Shown: positions 53,201-63,596 of the stretch, in pieces | How the letters are laid out: each line of letters begins with the position of its first letter | Numbering within the stretch: the stretch's first letter is position 1 | From: Polaribacter glomeratus | GTDB lineage: Bacteria; Bacteroidota; Bacteroidia; Flavobacteriales; Flavobacteriaceae | Reading direction: 5' to 3' | Length of the DNA: 64,000 nucleotides | Assembly: GCF_002954665.1 (NCBI RefSeq) | Contig: NZ_MSCM01000001.1 | Span: 438,243-502,242, forward strand | Program-made: the position numbers and the translations under genes | The notes under the pieces: generated by a model | The model's database searches: none | The model's input: the letters and a program-made list of their open reading frames with translations, nothing else | Told to the model about the DNA's origin: nothing

Positions 53201-54154
53201 ATGAGTTTTTTTAAAAATATATTTTCAAAAGAAAAAAAAGAAACCTTAGATAAAGGGTTAGAAAAATCTAAAGAAAGTTTCTTTGGCAAACTATCAAAAG
53301 CAGTCGTTGGAAAATCTAAAGTAGATGAAGATGTTTTAGATAGTTTAGAAGAGATTTTGGTGGCATCAGATGTTGGTGTAAATACAACGCTTAAAATTAT
53401 AACAAGAATAGAAGAAAGAGTAGCCAAAGATAAATATGTAGGCACAGACGAGTTAAATACAATTCTTAGAGAAGAAATTGCCGGACTTTTATCTGAAACA
53501 AATATTGGTAATGAAACTGATTTTACTATTCCTGCAGATAAAAAACCTTACGTAATAATGGTTGTTGGTGTTAACGGAGTTGGTAAAACCACTACCATTG
53601 GTAAATTAGCAAGTCAGTTTAAAAAACAAGGATTAAAGGTTATTTTAGGAGCAGCAGATACTTTTAGAGCTGCAGCAATAGATCAATTACAGGTTTGGGC
53701 AGACAGAACAGATGTGCCAATTGTGCGCCAAGAAATGGGTTCTGATCCTGCTTCTGTAGCTTTTGATACTTTAAAATCTGCAGTAACGCAAAATGCAGAT
53801 GTTGTAATTATTGATACTGCAGGTCGTTTGCATAATAAAGTTAATTTAATGAACGAATTAACAAAGATAAAACGTGTAATGCAAAAAGTTGTAGCAGATG
53901 CACCACATGAGGTTTTATTAGTTTTAGATGGTTCTACAGGTCAGAATGCATTTGAGCAAGCAAAACAATTTACATTAGCAACAGAAGTTACTTCTTTAGC
54001 AGTTACTAAATTAGACGGAACAGCTAAAGGCGGAGTCGTCATCGGTATTTCTGATCAATTTAAAATTCCTGTAAAATATATCGGAGTAGGAGAAGGTATA
54101 GACGATTTGCAAGTGTTTAATAAACACGAATTTGTAGATTCCTTTTTTAAGTAA
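53201..54154 (+). CDS. ftsY: SRP receptor FtsY
   Basis: 317 residues: N domain (about 20-95), G domain with G1 GVNGVGKTTTIGKLA, the insertion-box region (LGAADTFRAAAIDQLQVWA), G3 DTAGRLHN, G4 TKLDGTAKGG and the closing GVGEGIDDLQVF. The acidic N-terminal A domain is short, as in most Bacteroidota. Works with Ffh and the SRP RNA at 40066. ATG 53201. Confidence 0.98.
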   Translation: MSFFKNIFSKEKKETLDKGLEKSKESFFGKLSKAVVGKSKVDEDVLDSLEEILVASDVGVNTTLKIITRIEERVAKDKYVGTDELNTILREEIAGLLSETNIGNETDFTIPADKKPYVIMVVGVNGVGKTTTIGKLASQFKKQGLKVILGAADTFRAAAIDQLQVWADRTDVPIVRQEMGSDPASVAFDTLKSAVTQNADVVIIDTAGRLHNKVNLMNELTKIKRVMQKVVADAPHEVLLVLDGSTGQNAFEQAKQFTLATEVTSLAVTKLDGTAKGGVVIGISDQFKIPVKYIGVGEGIDDLQVFNKHEFVDSFFK

Positions 54155-54165
54155 ATACAGTAGTT

Positions 54166-54213
54166 TTAAAACATAAAAAAACTCCTTTTTAATGAGTTTT
54201 TTTTATGTTTTAA
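54166..54213 (+). terminator. ftsY terminator
   Basis: AAAACATAAAAAAACTC paired with GAGTTTTTTTTATGTTTT around TTTTTAAT-type loop; a T run is included in the right arm. Confidence 0.8.
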
Positions 54214-54385
54214 AATAAAGTTTTGCTAAAGTTTAATATTTCTAAGATATGCAAGTGTACTGTATTTAGCGTTATAACTTCTATGCAGTAAAATTTTTAG
54301 CTAGTTTATTAATAATCAATTTTATAAAAAACGAATGCTATCTATTTTAGCCTTTAGTTTTAAAGCTTATATAATTTATATATCA

Positions 54386-55684
54386 TCAAATAGTTACTTC
54401 ATTTTTTTTACTTTTTAGCCAGTTATTTAGAAGAACATAAACGGTTCCTGAAACTAGTAATGATTGAACTGCAGGGATTCCTACAGAATATTGATATTGC
54501 GTTAAATAACCAACTAACAGACCCACGAGTACACTTATTGTTGCCAACCAATTCCATGATTGATCTGTTGTAAAAGCTGTTTTGTTCACAAAAAAGTAGT
54601 GACTCATAATGACTCCTGCAATTACAGGAATTACTAGCGCTAATGCATATAAGAAATTAATAAATTGATCCATAATACCTATTAGTGCTAATATAATTCC
54701 GAGTACTGCAAATAGCAGTGTCATCATTTTTCTGCTTTTGTCGTCCTTCAGGTTAAACATATTGCAAAGTACTAGACCTCCTGTATAATTACTCACCAAT
54801 TGACTGGTCCACGTAGCAACCCATAAAACCACGAATCCCCAAGCTGGAAAACCTAATTCTTGCATTACTTCTACAATATCTGCATTACCAGAACCCATAG
54901 ACATAATACCACCTACTAAAAACAACGGAAAACCAACGATTATGATGCCTAACGGAATCAAAATATTATCTTTCCATTTTGGCTTTGCAAATCGAGTGTA
55001 ATCTGGAGCAATAAGCCATTGGGCAACATTTATGCCAATCACTAGATTAATAGCTTCTACAAAAGACATGTTTCCTTCTGGACTCCAGGATGCTATTTTT
55101 TCCCATCCTAAATTGTTAATAGATAAATAAAGTGCCACAGTAACTAATAGTAATCCGGCAGGAATAGCTATATAATCTACCCATTTTATAGAACCATAGC
55201 CCAATATGGATGGAATTGCAAAAAGGAAACCGATAAGTGCAGTACTTAAAATGCATAAAAACAAATCATCCTGTTTGCTGATTCCTAGTAAAGCGATAAA
55301 AGCATCTGCTGCAACAGAAGTTTGAATTGCCCACCAACCTAAAGTTAACATCAAAATAACAATACCTACAACAACTCTAGCCTGTTCTTTTCCAAAACTT
55401 AAAGCGGCCAAAGCTGATGAAGTTAAGCCTGATTTTGCTCCTATATACCCTTGTATAGCATTCCCAATCCATTGAAAAAATACGAGACCTACTATTAAAA
55501 TCCCTATGATTTCGAGTAAACTAAAGTTTGCAATTAAAATGCCTCCTATTAAAAGTACAGGAATACAAAACTCGAGTCCGCCAAAAATAATAGCTGGAAC
55601 ATACCAAGGTTGACGTTCAGTTACTGGCACAGCTGAAAAAGCTGAATCTTTATTTTTTTGTGAATTTTTAGAAATATTTTCCAT
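54386..55684 (-). CDS. NCS1-family permease (cytosine/purine/hydantoin type)
   Basis: 432 residues with about 12 membrane helices. N-terminal VPVTERQPWYVPAIIFGGLEF and FQWIGNAIQGYIGAKSGLTS, then INLVIGINVAQWLIAPDYTRFAK, are characteristic of CodB-like NCS1 transporters, which take up nucleobases, allantoin or hydantoins with H+ or Na+ symport. As the last gene of the hydantoinase locus it probably imports the cyclic substrate across the inner membrane. It starts 38 nt after the cupin stop. Confidence 0.92.
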   Translation of the reverse strand: MENISKNSQKNKDSAFSAVPVTERQPWYVPAIIFGGLEFCIPVLLIGGILIANFSLLEIIGILIVGLVFFQWIGNAIQGYIGAKSGLTSSALAALSFGKEQARVVVGIVILMLTLGWWAIQTSVAADAFIALLGISKQDDLFLCILSTALIGFLFAIPSILGYGSIKWVDYIAIPAGLLLVTVALYLSINNLGWEKIASWSPEGNMSFVEAINLVIGINVAQWLIAPDYTRFAKPKWKDNILIPLGIIIVGFPLFLVGGIMSMGSGNADIVEVMQELGFPAWGFVVLWVATWTSQLVSNYTGGLVLCNMFNLKDDKSRKMMTLLFAVLGIILALIGIMDQFINFLYALALVIPVIAGVIMSHYFFVNKTAFTTDQSWNWLATISVLVGLLVGYLTQYQYSVGIPAVQSLLVSGTVYVLLNNWLKSKKNEVTI

Positions 55685-55722
55685 TGGTTTTATACTTTAA
55701 TACTTAATATTGAAATTATACT

Positions 55723-56034
55723 TTAGTCTTCCTTAAACAAAAAGAATAGAATTTCACTTTTCTCTAACGTTTCTGTTTTACGAATTTCATCTTTATTTAA
55801 ATAAATTAAATCTCCTGCATTCATGATTTTTTCATTTCCATCTTTTGTAAATACCTTCAACTTTCCAGAAATTAAATAGCTTATTTCATGCGAATCAAGT
55901 GTCTTAAAATCAAGTTTTTGCCCTTTTTTTAAAACTACGGAACCACAATCTACAGCGATTCCTTTTTCTTGCTTTTGAATGATGTATTTTAAATAACAAT
56001 CATTTTCTGGATAACTTAATTTTATAACTTCCAT
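55723..56034 (-). CDS. Small cupin-domain protein
   Basis: 103 residues forming one double-stranded beta-helix (about 35-100): CGSVVLKKGQKLDFKTLDSH, EISYLISGKLKVFTKDG and NAGDLIYLNKDEIRKTETL. The metal-binding His/Glu of classical cupins is only partly kept (SHEISYL). May be a ligand-binding or isomerase accessory to the neighbouring ring-opening enzymes. Located 15 nt after the hyuB stop and cotranscribed with it. Confidence 0.85.
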   Translation of the reverse strand: MEVIKLSYPENDCYLKYIIQKQEKGIAVDCGSVVLKKGQKLDFKTLDSHEISYLISGKLKVFTKDGNEKIMNAGDLIYLNKDEIRKTETLEKSEILFFLFKED

Positions 56035-56049
56035 CTCTTTTTGGTTTTG

Positions 56050-57729
56050 TTATGCTTTACCAATTTTAGGATAATGCTCTAAAGCTTGCGCTGTTGTAAT
56101 AAAGCCATTTTTAATATCTTTTTCTATCTTCTCAATAGGTCGGTTTTTAGGATCTCCATAGCCACCACCTGTTGCAGTTACTAGCTTTACTCGATCGCCT
56201 TTATTGAGCTTTACATTTGTAACAACATTGTAGGTTTCTTCAGTACCATCGGTTCTTATTACTGTAAAATAATTATAACTGCCTTCTTTTCCGTCAAAAA
56301 GCCCCCAAGTAGGAATTGAATACCCTAAAAATGCACCCGTTAAATATGCTTCATCAGATAAAATTTTAAAGGTTAAATATTGTCCATTTCCGCCTTGAAA
56401 TTCTCCGTAACCACCACCTTCATTATGAAAAGCATATTCTTCTACAACAACGCCATATTTTCTTTCTCGAGTTTCTGCAGGAATGTTATAAGATTCTCCA
56501 TGTGCATATGAAAATTGTCCACGATTTCCATCGTGCGTAGCACAACCTCCCCAACCTCCAGAAAGCGGTTCTGCCTGAACGTAAAACTCATTAGTTACGG
56601 GATGAATTCCAGAAATATACGTTACACATACCGATCTAAAATGACCTGCTGGTAATTTATCTGGAACCACAGGGCCTAACGTTTTTAGCAACAAATCGAT
56701 GGCAGCTAAAAAAACTTCATAATAAACAGAAATTGGCGCGGGTGCCTCTGCACTTACGATTGTCTTTTCTGGACAAATTAATTTTACGTGCTTAAAAGAG
56801 CCGTTATTTGCGGGTAATGTTGGTGTGGTTATCGATTTAAAAGCCGCTCTAACAGCGGTTTCTAATCCTGTTCTTGATAAATTTAAAGGCCCTTTTAATT
56901 GTTGATGAGATCCTGTAAAATCGCAAATCATGTTTTCATCTGAAATTGTTATTTTTAATTTCAGAGGAAAAGGACCGTTGCCAAAACCGTCATTCTCTAT
57001 CCAACCTGTGTTTTCATACTCACCATTCGGAATTTTTTTCAACTCTTGTAAACTAATACGCTCGCCATAATCCATAAATTCTTCCGCAGCTTGTTTATAT
57101 GCTTCTAAACCGTATTTGTCAATTAATTTTACAATTCTTTCGGCTCCTACATCATTTGCAGCAATGCCCGAAAATAAATCTCCTAACGTACTTTTTGGAA
57201 GTCTAACATTTGCTTCTAACATTTTAATAAGCGCTGAATTTAATTTGCCTTCCTCTTTAATTTTAACAAAAGGGAAATGCAAACCTTCTTGATAAATTTC
57301 AGTAGACACTGTTGATACAGAACCTGGGTTTGTTCCGCCAATATCTGTCCAATGTGCTTTGTTTACTGTAAAAGCAACACGCTCTCCTTTATAAAAAACA
57401 GGTGTAATTAACGCAATGTCTGATAAATGTGTTCCGCCACCTGCATAAGGCGTGTTGGCGATAATAACATCTCCTTCTTTTATTGGGTCCTCATTGTCAA
57501 ACCGTTCTAATGTTTCTTCTACCACAAGACTCATTGCTGCTAAAAAGGTAATTACTCCGTTACCTTGCGCTAACAATCGTCCTTCGCCATCGGTAATACC
57601 CACTGCATAATCTAATGCCTCGTATATTATAGGACTCATACTGGTTCTCTGAATTGTTTCAAACATTGCTTCACCAATAGAAATTAATGAATCTTGAATG
57701 ATATCTGATGTGAATTTATTTAAGCTCAT
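56050..57729 (-). CDS. hyuB: Hydantoinase B / oxoprolinase-type subunit
   Basis: 559 residues spanning the HyuB family: SIGEAMFETIQRTSMSPIIYEALDYAVGI, GNGVITFLAAMSLVVEETL, NTPYAGGGTHLSDIALITPVF, AHWTDIGGTNPGSVS, EGGGYGEFQGGNGQYL and GGGYGDPKNRPIEKI. HyuA/HyuB pairs hydrolyse cyclic amides (hydantoins, 5-oxoproline, caprolactam) with ATP, or carboxylate ketones in the acetone/acetophenone carboxylase branch. The glycine-rich repeats at the C-terminus are a family trait. It starts 2 nt after the hyuA stop. Confidence 0.95.
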   Translation of the reverse strand: MSLNKFTSDIIQDSLISIGEAMFETIQRTSMSPIIYEALDYAVGITDGEGRLLAQGNGVITFLAAMSLVVEETLERFDNEDPIKEGDVIIANTPYAGGGTHLSDIALITPVFYKGERVAFTVNKAHWTDIGGTNPGSVSTVSTEIYQEGLHFPFVKIKEEGKLNSALIKMLEANVRLPKSTLGDLFSGIAANDVGAERIVKLIDKYGLEAYKQAAEEFMDYGERISLQELKKIPNGEYENTGWIENDGFGNGPFPLKLKITISDENMICDFTGSHQQLKGPLNLSRTGLETAVRAAFKSITTPTLPANNGSFKHVKLICPEKTIVSAEAPAPISVYYEVFLAAIDLLLKTLGPVVPDKLPAGHFRSVCVTYISGIHPVTNEFYVQAEPLSGGWGGCATHDGNRGQFSYAHGESYNIPAETRERKYGVVVEEYAFHNEGGGYGEFQGGNGQYLTFKILSDEAYLTGAFLGYSIPTWGLFDGKEGSYNYFTVIRTDGTEETYNVVTNVKLNKGDRVKLVTATGGGYGDPKNRPIEKIEKDIKNGFITTAQALEHYPKIGKA

Positions 57730-57731
57730 AA

Positions 57732-59792
57732 TTATTTTGTTTTGCTAATGATAATGTTTGCATACGCATCAATTGAAAATTGATGATTAGGTGGTACAAC
57801 TGTGGATGTAGATTGTTCTACAATGATTGCCGGTCCTTCTATGGTCATTCCAGGCTCTAATTTAGTGCGATCATAAAAATTAGCCTCATGAATGCCTGCC
57901 TCATCAAAATCTACAGCTTCTTTAACAATTAAAGCATCTGCGATTGTGTTACCTTTTGATGTAACCTTGGCAATAATTGGCTTATTTACGATAACCTCTG
58001 CCACCAAGTGATAATTCACAATTTCAATTGTTGTATTTTTTAAACTAAACGCGTAACGCTTTTTATGTAATTGATGAAAATTATTCTCGATTTCATCCAT
58101 TTTTAAATCATCTAAATTAGGAATACCCAATTTTACCGAATGTTCTTGACCATTGTAACGCAGGTCTAAATAATACTCAAATTTGATGTCTTCTTTTAAA
58201 TAAGAATCTCTTTCGTAGGCTTTCACGGCCTCATTCTTCATTTCTTGAAAAACAGCTTTCAACGTAGAGAATTTATCTTCATTCAAGTCCATTACATCGG
58301 TTCGAATGTAATCTCTTCTTAAATCTGACATTAGCATTCCGAAAGCAGAAAATACGCCTGCATTAAGAGGTATAATTACTTCTGGCATTTGCAGTTCTTG
58401 CGCTAAATAAGCGCCATGCATGGGTCCGCCACCACCAATAACAACTAATGTGAAATCTCTTGGATCGTAGCCTTTATTTACAGAAACACTTTTTAATGCA
58501 TTGATCATATTAGAGTTAGCCACACGAATTACACCACGTGCAACCTCTTGCATCGTCATATCTAATGTTTCACAAAGTGGTTTTGCCGCTTTTTCTATGC
58601 TATTGAAGTCTGGTTTTAATTCACCTCCTAAGAAGTAGTCTTTATGTATGCGGTTGCAAACAACATTTGCATCTGTTGTTGTAAAATGAGTACCTCCTTG
58701 TCCATAAGACGAAGGGCCTGGATTTGCAGCTGCACTTTTTGGGCCAACACGCATCTTACCACCATCATCTAACCAAGCAATACTTCCGCCGCCATTTCCT
58801 ATTTCTACAATATCAATAACTGGAGTTAGTATCGGGAATCCGGCTTGGGTTTTTGTTTTTTCAATATTGTAAGTAGTTACAATTTTTGGTGTTCCGTTTT
58901 CAATCAAAGAACATTTTGCTGTTGTACCACCAATATCTAAAACTAATAAATTTTCTTTACCAATTGTTTTACCTAATACTACTGCGCCTAGGATACCACT
59001 TGCAGGTCCAGATTCAATAAGCGTAATAGGGTTTGCCTTTACATCATCTACCGTGGTAATGCCACCATTAGATTGCATAATATAAAGATCATTTTTATAT
59101 CCCAACTTTTGTAAATGATGCGTTAAGTTATTTAAGTATTTGGTGGCTAATGGTTTTACATAAGCAGAAAGCACTGTAGAACTCGTACGCTCATATTCTC
59201 TCCATTCTCTTGTAACTTCATAGGATGAGATAACTTCGAATTGTGGATATTTAGTACGAATATAATTCGCTAATTTTTCTTCATGAATAGGATTTTTGTA
59301 GCCATGTAAAAAACAAATTGCAATTGCTTCTACTCCTTCTTTTATAAATTCTACAATATGTTTATCTACGGTAGTTTCATCAATTGGTGTAATAATTTCC
59401 CCTAAATAATTGATGCGTTCTTTAACTTCTTGTCTTAAATATCGCTCTACAAAGGGTGCTTCCTTTTTAAAGTTAAAGTTATATAAATCGGGTCTTGTTC
59501 CTCTTGCAATTTCTAAAACATCTCGAAAACCTTCTGTTGTAATTAATGCTGTTTTTGCTCCTTTTCTTTCTGTTATTGCGTTGATTACAACGGTAGTGCC
59601 GTGTGCAAAAAAATCAATAGTACTAAGGTCTAGATTTATTTTATCGATAGCGTTGAGAATTCCTTTCTCAAATTCGCCTGGAGTGGTACTTGCCTTTGAT
59701 ACCTCTACATTTTTAACCTCTTTGTTTTTTTGATCGTAATCGAAAAACACAAGATCTGTAAAAGTTCCTCCAATATCTGTTGCTACTCTCAT
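57732..59792 (-). CDS. hyuA: Hydantoinase A / oxoprolinase-type ATPase subunit
   Basis: 686 residues. ASKHA-type ATPase: phosphate-1 motif MRVATDIGGTFTDLVFFD, FAHGTTVVINAITERKGAKT, the second phosphate region LVLDIGGTTAKCSLIENG, GNGGGSIAWLDDGG and VIGGGGPMHGAYLAQEL. It phosphorylates or activates the cyclic substrate for opening by the B subunit at 56050. It is the upstream member of the hyuA-hyuB-cupin-NCS1 operon. An inverted repeat sits 94 nt upstream. Confidence 0.95.
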   Translation of the reverse strand: MRVATDIGGTFTDLVFFDYDQKNKEVKNVEVSKASTTPGEFEKGILNAIDKINLDLSTIDFFAHGTTVVINAITERKGAKTALITTEGFRDVLEIARGTRPDLYNFNFKKEAPFVERYLRQEVKERINYLGEIITPIDETTVDKHIVEFIKEGVEAIAICFLHGYKNPIHEEKLANYIRTKYPQFEVISSYEVTREWREYERTSSTVLSAYVKPLATKYLNNLTHHLQKLGYKNDLYIMQSNGGITTVDDVKANPITLIESGPASGILGAVVLGKTIGKENLLVLDIGGTTAKCSLIENGTPKIVTTYNIEKTKTQAGFPILTPVIDIVEIGNGGGSIAWLDDGGKMRVGPKSAAANPGPSSYGQGGTHFTTTDANVVCNRIHKDYFLGGELKPDFNSIEKAAKPLCETLDMTMQEVARGVIRVANSNMINALKSVSVNKGYDPRDFTLVVIGGGGPMHGAYLAQELQMPEVIIPLNAGVFSAFGMLMSDLRRDYIRTDVMDLNEDKFSTLKAVFQEMKNEAVKAYERDSYLKEDIKFEYYLDLRYNGQEHSVKLGIPNLDDLKMDEIENNFHQLHKKRYAFSLKNTTIEIVNYHLVAEVIVNKPIIAKVTSKGNTIADALIVKEAVDFDEAGIHEANFYDRTKLEPGMTIEGPAIIVEQSTSTVVPPNHQFSIDAYANIIISKTK

Positions 59793-59885
59793 ATCTTTTA
59801 TTATTTATTATTGAAATTCCATTTTGAAAAATAGCGAAGTTTTAAATTCAAAAACTTATCTAAACTTGCCGGCTTAAGGCAAATT

Positions 59886-59930
59886 AATCCCGCTAGATGC
59901 TGAAACAAGTTCAGTATTATAAGCGGGATT
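59886..59930. repeat. Nested inverted repeat between oxidoreductase and hyuA genes
   Basis: AATCCCGC (59886-59893) pairs with GCGGGATT (59923-59930); inside, ATGCTGAA (59897-59904) pairs with TTCAGTAT (59910-59917) around ACAAG. The inner GATGCTGAAACAAGTTCAG word is one I know as a widespread Bacteroidota intergenic element. On the plus strand a T run follows, but both flanking genes read the other way, so it may be an mRNA hairpin or processing site, not a terminator of the operon. Confidence 0.7.
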
Positions 59931-60015
59931 TTTGATTTAACACCTCTAACACTCTTCGTCAAAATAGTAAAAAAGTATTCTTATTTGATACTACAATGAG
60001 CCCATCTCGCGGTAT

Positions 60016-61017
60016 TTATTTACTTACGCGAACTACAATTTTTCCTATCTGCTGATTAGAAAGCATATATTCATACGCTTTTTTGTAATCTTTGAAATCA
60101 AAAACTTTGCTCACCACTGGTTTGATTGCTCCTGTTTTAATTCTTTCTAAAATATAAGCTTTACATTCATTCAATTTATTGATATCTTCTACATGATTGA
60201 ATTGAGAATATGCATCCATAATTGCTTTTTTACGAATTAAAGGAACCAATGGGTATAGTGTTGGATTCGGATCTAATAATCCGTAAATAATAATCACTGC
60301 ACCCATTGATAATGAGTCTAAATATTCGTTACAAAAGTTTCCTGCTACTGGGTCATACACGAAACTAACGCCTTTTCCACCCGTTATTTCTGCCAATCTG
60401 TTTTCAACAGACTCCTCGTTTGTGATGACAAGATTATGGATGCCTAATTTTTTTAACTCCTCTTTTTTAGCACTTGACCTTGTAGATCCAATAGCATTGG
60501 CACCAGCATCTCTTGCCAATTCAAAACAACCATAGCCAGCGGAGCTAGAAATAGGAGGGATAAAAATAAAATCGTCTTTTTTTACGCTACCTACATGAAA
60601 TAAAGCAAAATATGCGGTAGAATATTGCATCCAAATAGAACAAGCTTCTTCTGTAGTTAAATTTTCTGGCGCTTTTGACAAATAATCTTGTGGTACTGTA
60701 GCATATTCACCTTGCACACCATATTTATCTGTATTTAAAGGTATAGAAGTAACCCTATCACCTACCTTAAAATCAGTTACTTTAGCACCTATTTTAATAA
60801 CTTCACCTGTTGCTTCTGAACCAATACGTGCAGGAAAAGTAGGCAACGTAGTATGCGCACCTTGATAATGAAGCACATCTGCTCTATTTATAGCAAATGC
60901 ATCGACTCTGAATAATACTTCATCGTTTACTGGGTCTTCTAGCGTTACATTGTCCATTTTTAAAACGTCTAGCTGTCCTGTTTCATGAAACTGTAAAATG
61001 TTACAATTGATTTTCAT
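60016..61017 (-). CDS. Medium-chain dehydrogenase/reductase (quinone oxidoreductase type)
   Basis: 333 residues. GroES-like N-terminal domain (about 1-130; RIGSEATGEVIKIGAKVTDFKVGDRV) and a Rossmann domain (about 135-290; PPISSSAGYGCFELARDAGANAIG). The catalytic and structural zinc Cys/His ligands are absent, so it belongs to the zinc-free quinone reductase group, NADPH-dependent. In this locus it could reduce an unsaturated or ketone group of the substrate or product. Lies 121 bp downstream of the receptor gene. Confidence 0.9.
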   Translation of the reverse strand: MKINCNILQFHETGQLDVLKMDNVTLEDPVNDEVLFRVDAFAINRADVLHYQGAHTTLPTFPARIGSEATGEVIKIGAKVTDFKVGDRVTSIPLNTDKYGVQGEYATVPQDYLSKAPENLTTEEACSIWMQYSTAYFALFHVGSVKKDDFIFIPPISSSAGYGCFELARDAGANAIGSTRSSAKKEELKKLGIHNLVITNEESVENRLAEITGGKGVSFVYDPVAGNFCNEYLDSLSMGAVIIIYGLLDPNPTLYPLVPLIRKKAIMDAYSQFNHVEDINKLNECKAYILERIKTGAIKPVVSKVFDFKDYKKAYEYMLSNQQIGKIVVRVSK

Positions 61018-61137
61018 AATTTGTTATTTTAAGTGTTGATTATTATTTAATTTTTGCGTCAGTAATCCTGCCTTCCTATCTAATTATTGATAAGAAGAAA
61101 AATTAATTATTAAATTTTTGTAATTAGTTTTCTAGAT

Positions 61138-63538
61138 TTAGAAAGTATAGGATAGATCTATCCCAATGGTTGTAGGTGTATTTGGAAACCTTAAGTTGTT
61201 AAAACCAAATTCTGCTGTTGGAAAAAACTCTGTATTAAACTTGGTGTTTAAAATATTATTAGCCCAAAGGTTGATTCCTATTTTATCAAATTTTAGATTT
61301 ATTCTTGCATTTACCAGCGTGTATGGATCTTGTTTGTACTCTTCTAAAGGATCCCAATATTGTGTTCCTCTACTATCAACATTTAAATGAAATCCTAATT
61401 TTGATTTTTCTCCTAATTCAAAATTAGCATTTGCACCTAGTTGAATTGTACTTTTTATGGTGAATGGTGATGTATTTCCGCTAACATCTACATCTTCATG
61501 GGTTTCATAATCAAATGCAGCCGCGTTGGTTAATCTGTTGTACGTTCCTTTTTTTATCTCACCATCATTAAGACCTAAACTTGCAAAGAAATCTAGATTA
61601 TTAGTTGCTCTAAATTTTATTTCTGATTCAAATCCTGAAATTTTAGATTCATCAAAGTTATAAATTCCCAATACCGCTGGTGTTACAGGAATAAAAGTGT
61701 ATTGTTGCTGATTTTGAAAATCGATATAATAAAATGAGTTATTAAAAATAATTCTGTTATTTAAAAAGCTTGTTTTTAAACCTATTTCATAATTATTTGT
61801 AAACTCTGCTTTGTACGTTTTATCAAATTTTACAGTAGTATCAGAATTAAATCCTCCACTTCTATAACCACGTCCGTAATTTGCATACCCCATTGTGTTT
61901 TCTGAAAATTGATAAGATATTGAAAATTTAGGTTGCCAAACAGTGATGTCGTTTTCTTGAGAAGTATTAGAGATACGAGATTCATTTGTTAGTTTATCAT
62001 AATCTACTCTAACTCCTGCAGAAAGCGTGAATTTAGAAGATAATTTAAAATCTAAAAAACCAAAACCTGCCAAGGTTGCAATAGAATTATCATCATCGTT
62101 TCCTACTAATGGATCTTTACTATAATTTGCATTTTCAGCAGAAGCATCTACAAATCCGCCTTCATAATAGGTTTTATTTAAAAATGTTGAAGTGTTTAAA
62201 TAACGCTTACTATTCTGATACAGTGTACCAAAAGTATAATTGATTTTAGAATTTTCATTCTCTTTTGATGTTACTCTAATTTCTTGACTAAATGTATCAG
62301 AATCTGCTTGTTGTGATACTTTACTAAAAGCATACTGTGTATAATCATTTTCACCTATGTAATATCTTTTAGTAGCATTATAGGAAGTAACTGACTGTAT
62401 TTTCATTTTATTCAATGAACCTTCAAGCTTAAAACTACTCAACGAATTCGAAAGATCTGAATCTCCTAAAATATCACCAAATGGCTCACTCGAATAGTCA
62501 TTATCTGCTAGTGGCGGTCCTGCAACAAAAATATCAGTTTTAGTTACATAATAGTTTCCACCTGCATCTACATTAAAATTATCTTGAACAAAAGTTGCAG
62601 ACCATCTTGGGTTAAATCTATATTTCAGTTTTGCTCTTACATTGTATTCTTTTGAAAAATCTACGTTTTGGTTTAAAAAAGTATTGTTAATCAACCCATC
62701 AAAAGAATTATAATGACCGGTAACACTATAAAAAAAATTTACTTTTTACCAAAGCACCAGAAGAAGAAAGTCCTGCTCCAAACATTCCGCCGTTACCAGA
62801 TGATAGCATAACTTTGGTCTTATTTTTATTTGTTGGCTCTTTTGTAGTAATATTAATAGCGCCTGCAATTGCATTTTTACCGTACAATGTTCCTTGAGGT
62901 CCTTTTACAAATTCTAATAATTCAATATCATATAAAGACATATTCATAGCACTTGCATCTGGCAAAGTCATTCCGTCTATAACAACAGCCACAGGAGATT
63001 CTGCATTTCTAATTTGCGAAATTCCTCTTACGGTTAAGAAGTTAACGCCAGGTTGTTGTGCTTCGTTAAAAGTTACATTTGATATTTGAGAAGTAAATGA
63101 TTGAATATTATTAATACCACTTAACTCAATTGTTTCTGCATTTACAGCTACTGTGGTTTCTGGAAGACTTTGAATAGCTTGCGCCCTTACCCGTGCTTTA
63201 CTAGCTACTGACGAAAACCCTTTAATAGTAATAGAGCCCAATTGATTCGATGCTTCTAATAGTGTAATAAACAAATTATTGCTTGTTATTTGAACTGTTT
63301 TAGTCTCAAATCCTAAATAAGAAACGACTAACTCGTTCGTCGCTTTAGGTACAGAAATAATAAAATCCCCGTTAAAATCAGAAGTAACTCCGTTGTTTGA
63401 ATTGTTTTTTTCGATGATAGTAGCTCCAGGCAATGGGTTTCCTGTTTTGTCTAAAATTTTACCTCCTATATCTTTATTTGTTTGTCCAAAAATGAACAGG
63501 GAGCTACTGCATAAAATGCAAAGAAATAAATATTTCAT
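61138..63538 (-). pseudogene. TonB-dependent receptor interrupted by a one-base frameshift in an A8 tract
   Basis: ATG 63538 starts a signal peptide (SSSLFIFGQT), a carboxypeptidase-regulatory-like domain (about 25-100, GGKILDKTGNPLPGATIIEK) and the plug (about 125-240, YDIELLEFVKGPQGTLYGKN). The frame then ends shortly after SGALVKSKFFL. The beta-barrel continues in another frame to a family-typical C-terminus, TTIGIDLSYTF, at 61138. With seven instead of eight A at 62730-62737 the two join as KFFYSVTGHYNSFDGLINNT, giving an intact 799-residue receptor. Either a sequencing error, a real inactivating mutation, or a slipped-strand on/off switch. It would import the substrate of the adjacent hydantoinase locus. 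Confidence 0.88.
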
Positions 63539-63596
63539 TATCAAGTATTTAAAATTAGTTAAACAAATCTAAAAATATATTATTATTAATTCCATC

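Noticed and set aside
62694..62745. Programmed ribosomal frameshift in the receptor gene
   Set aside because: An A8 tract alone is not a convincing slippery signal here, and no stimulatory structure was seen; sequencing error, mutation or DNA slippage explain it better.
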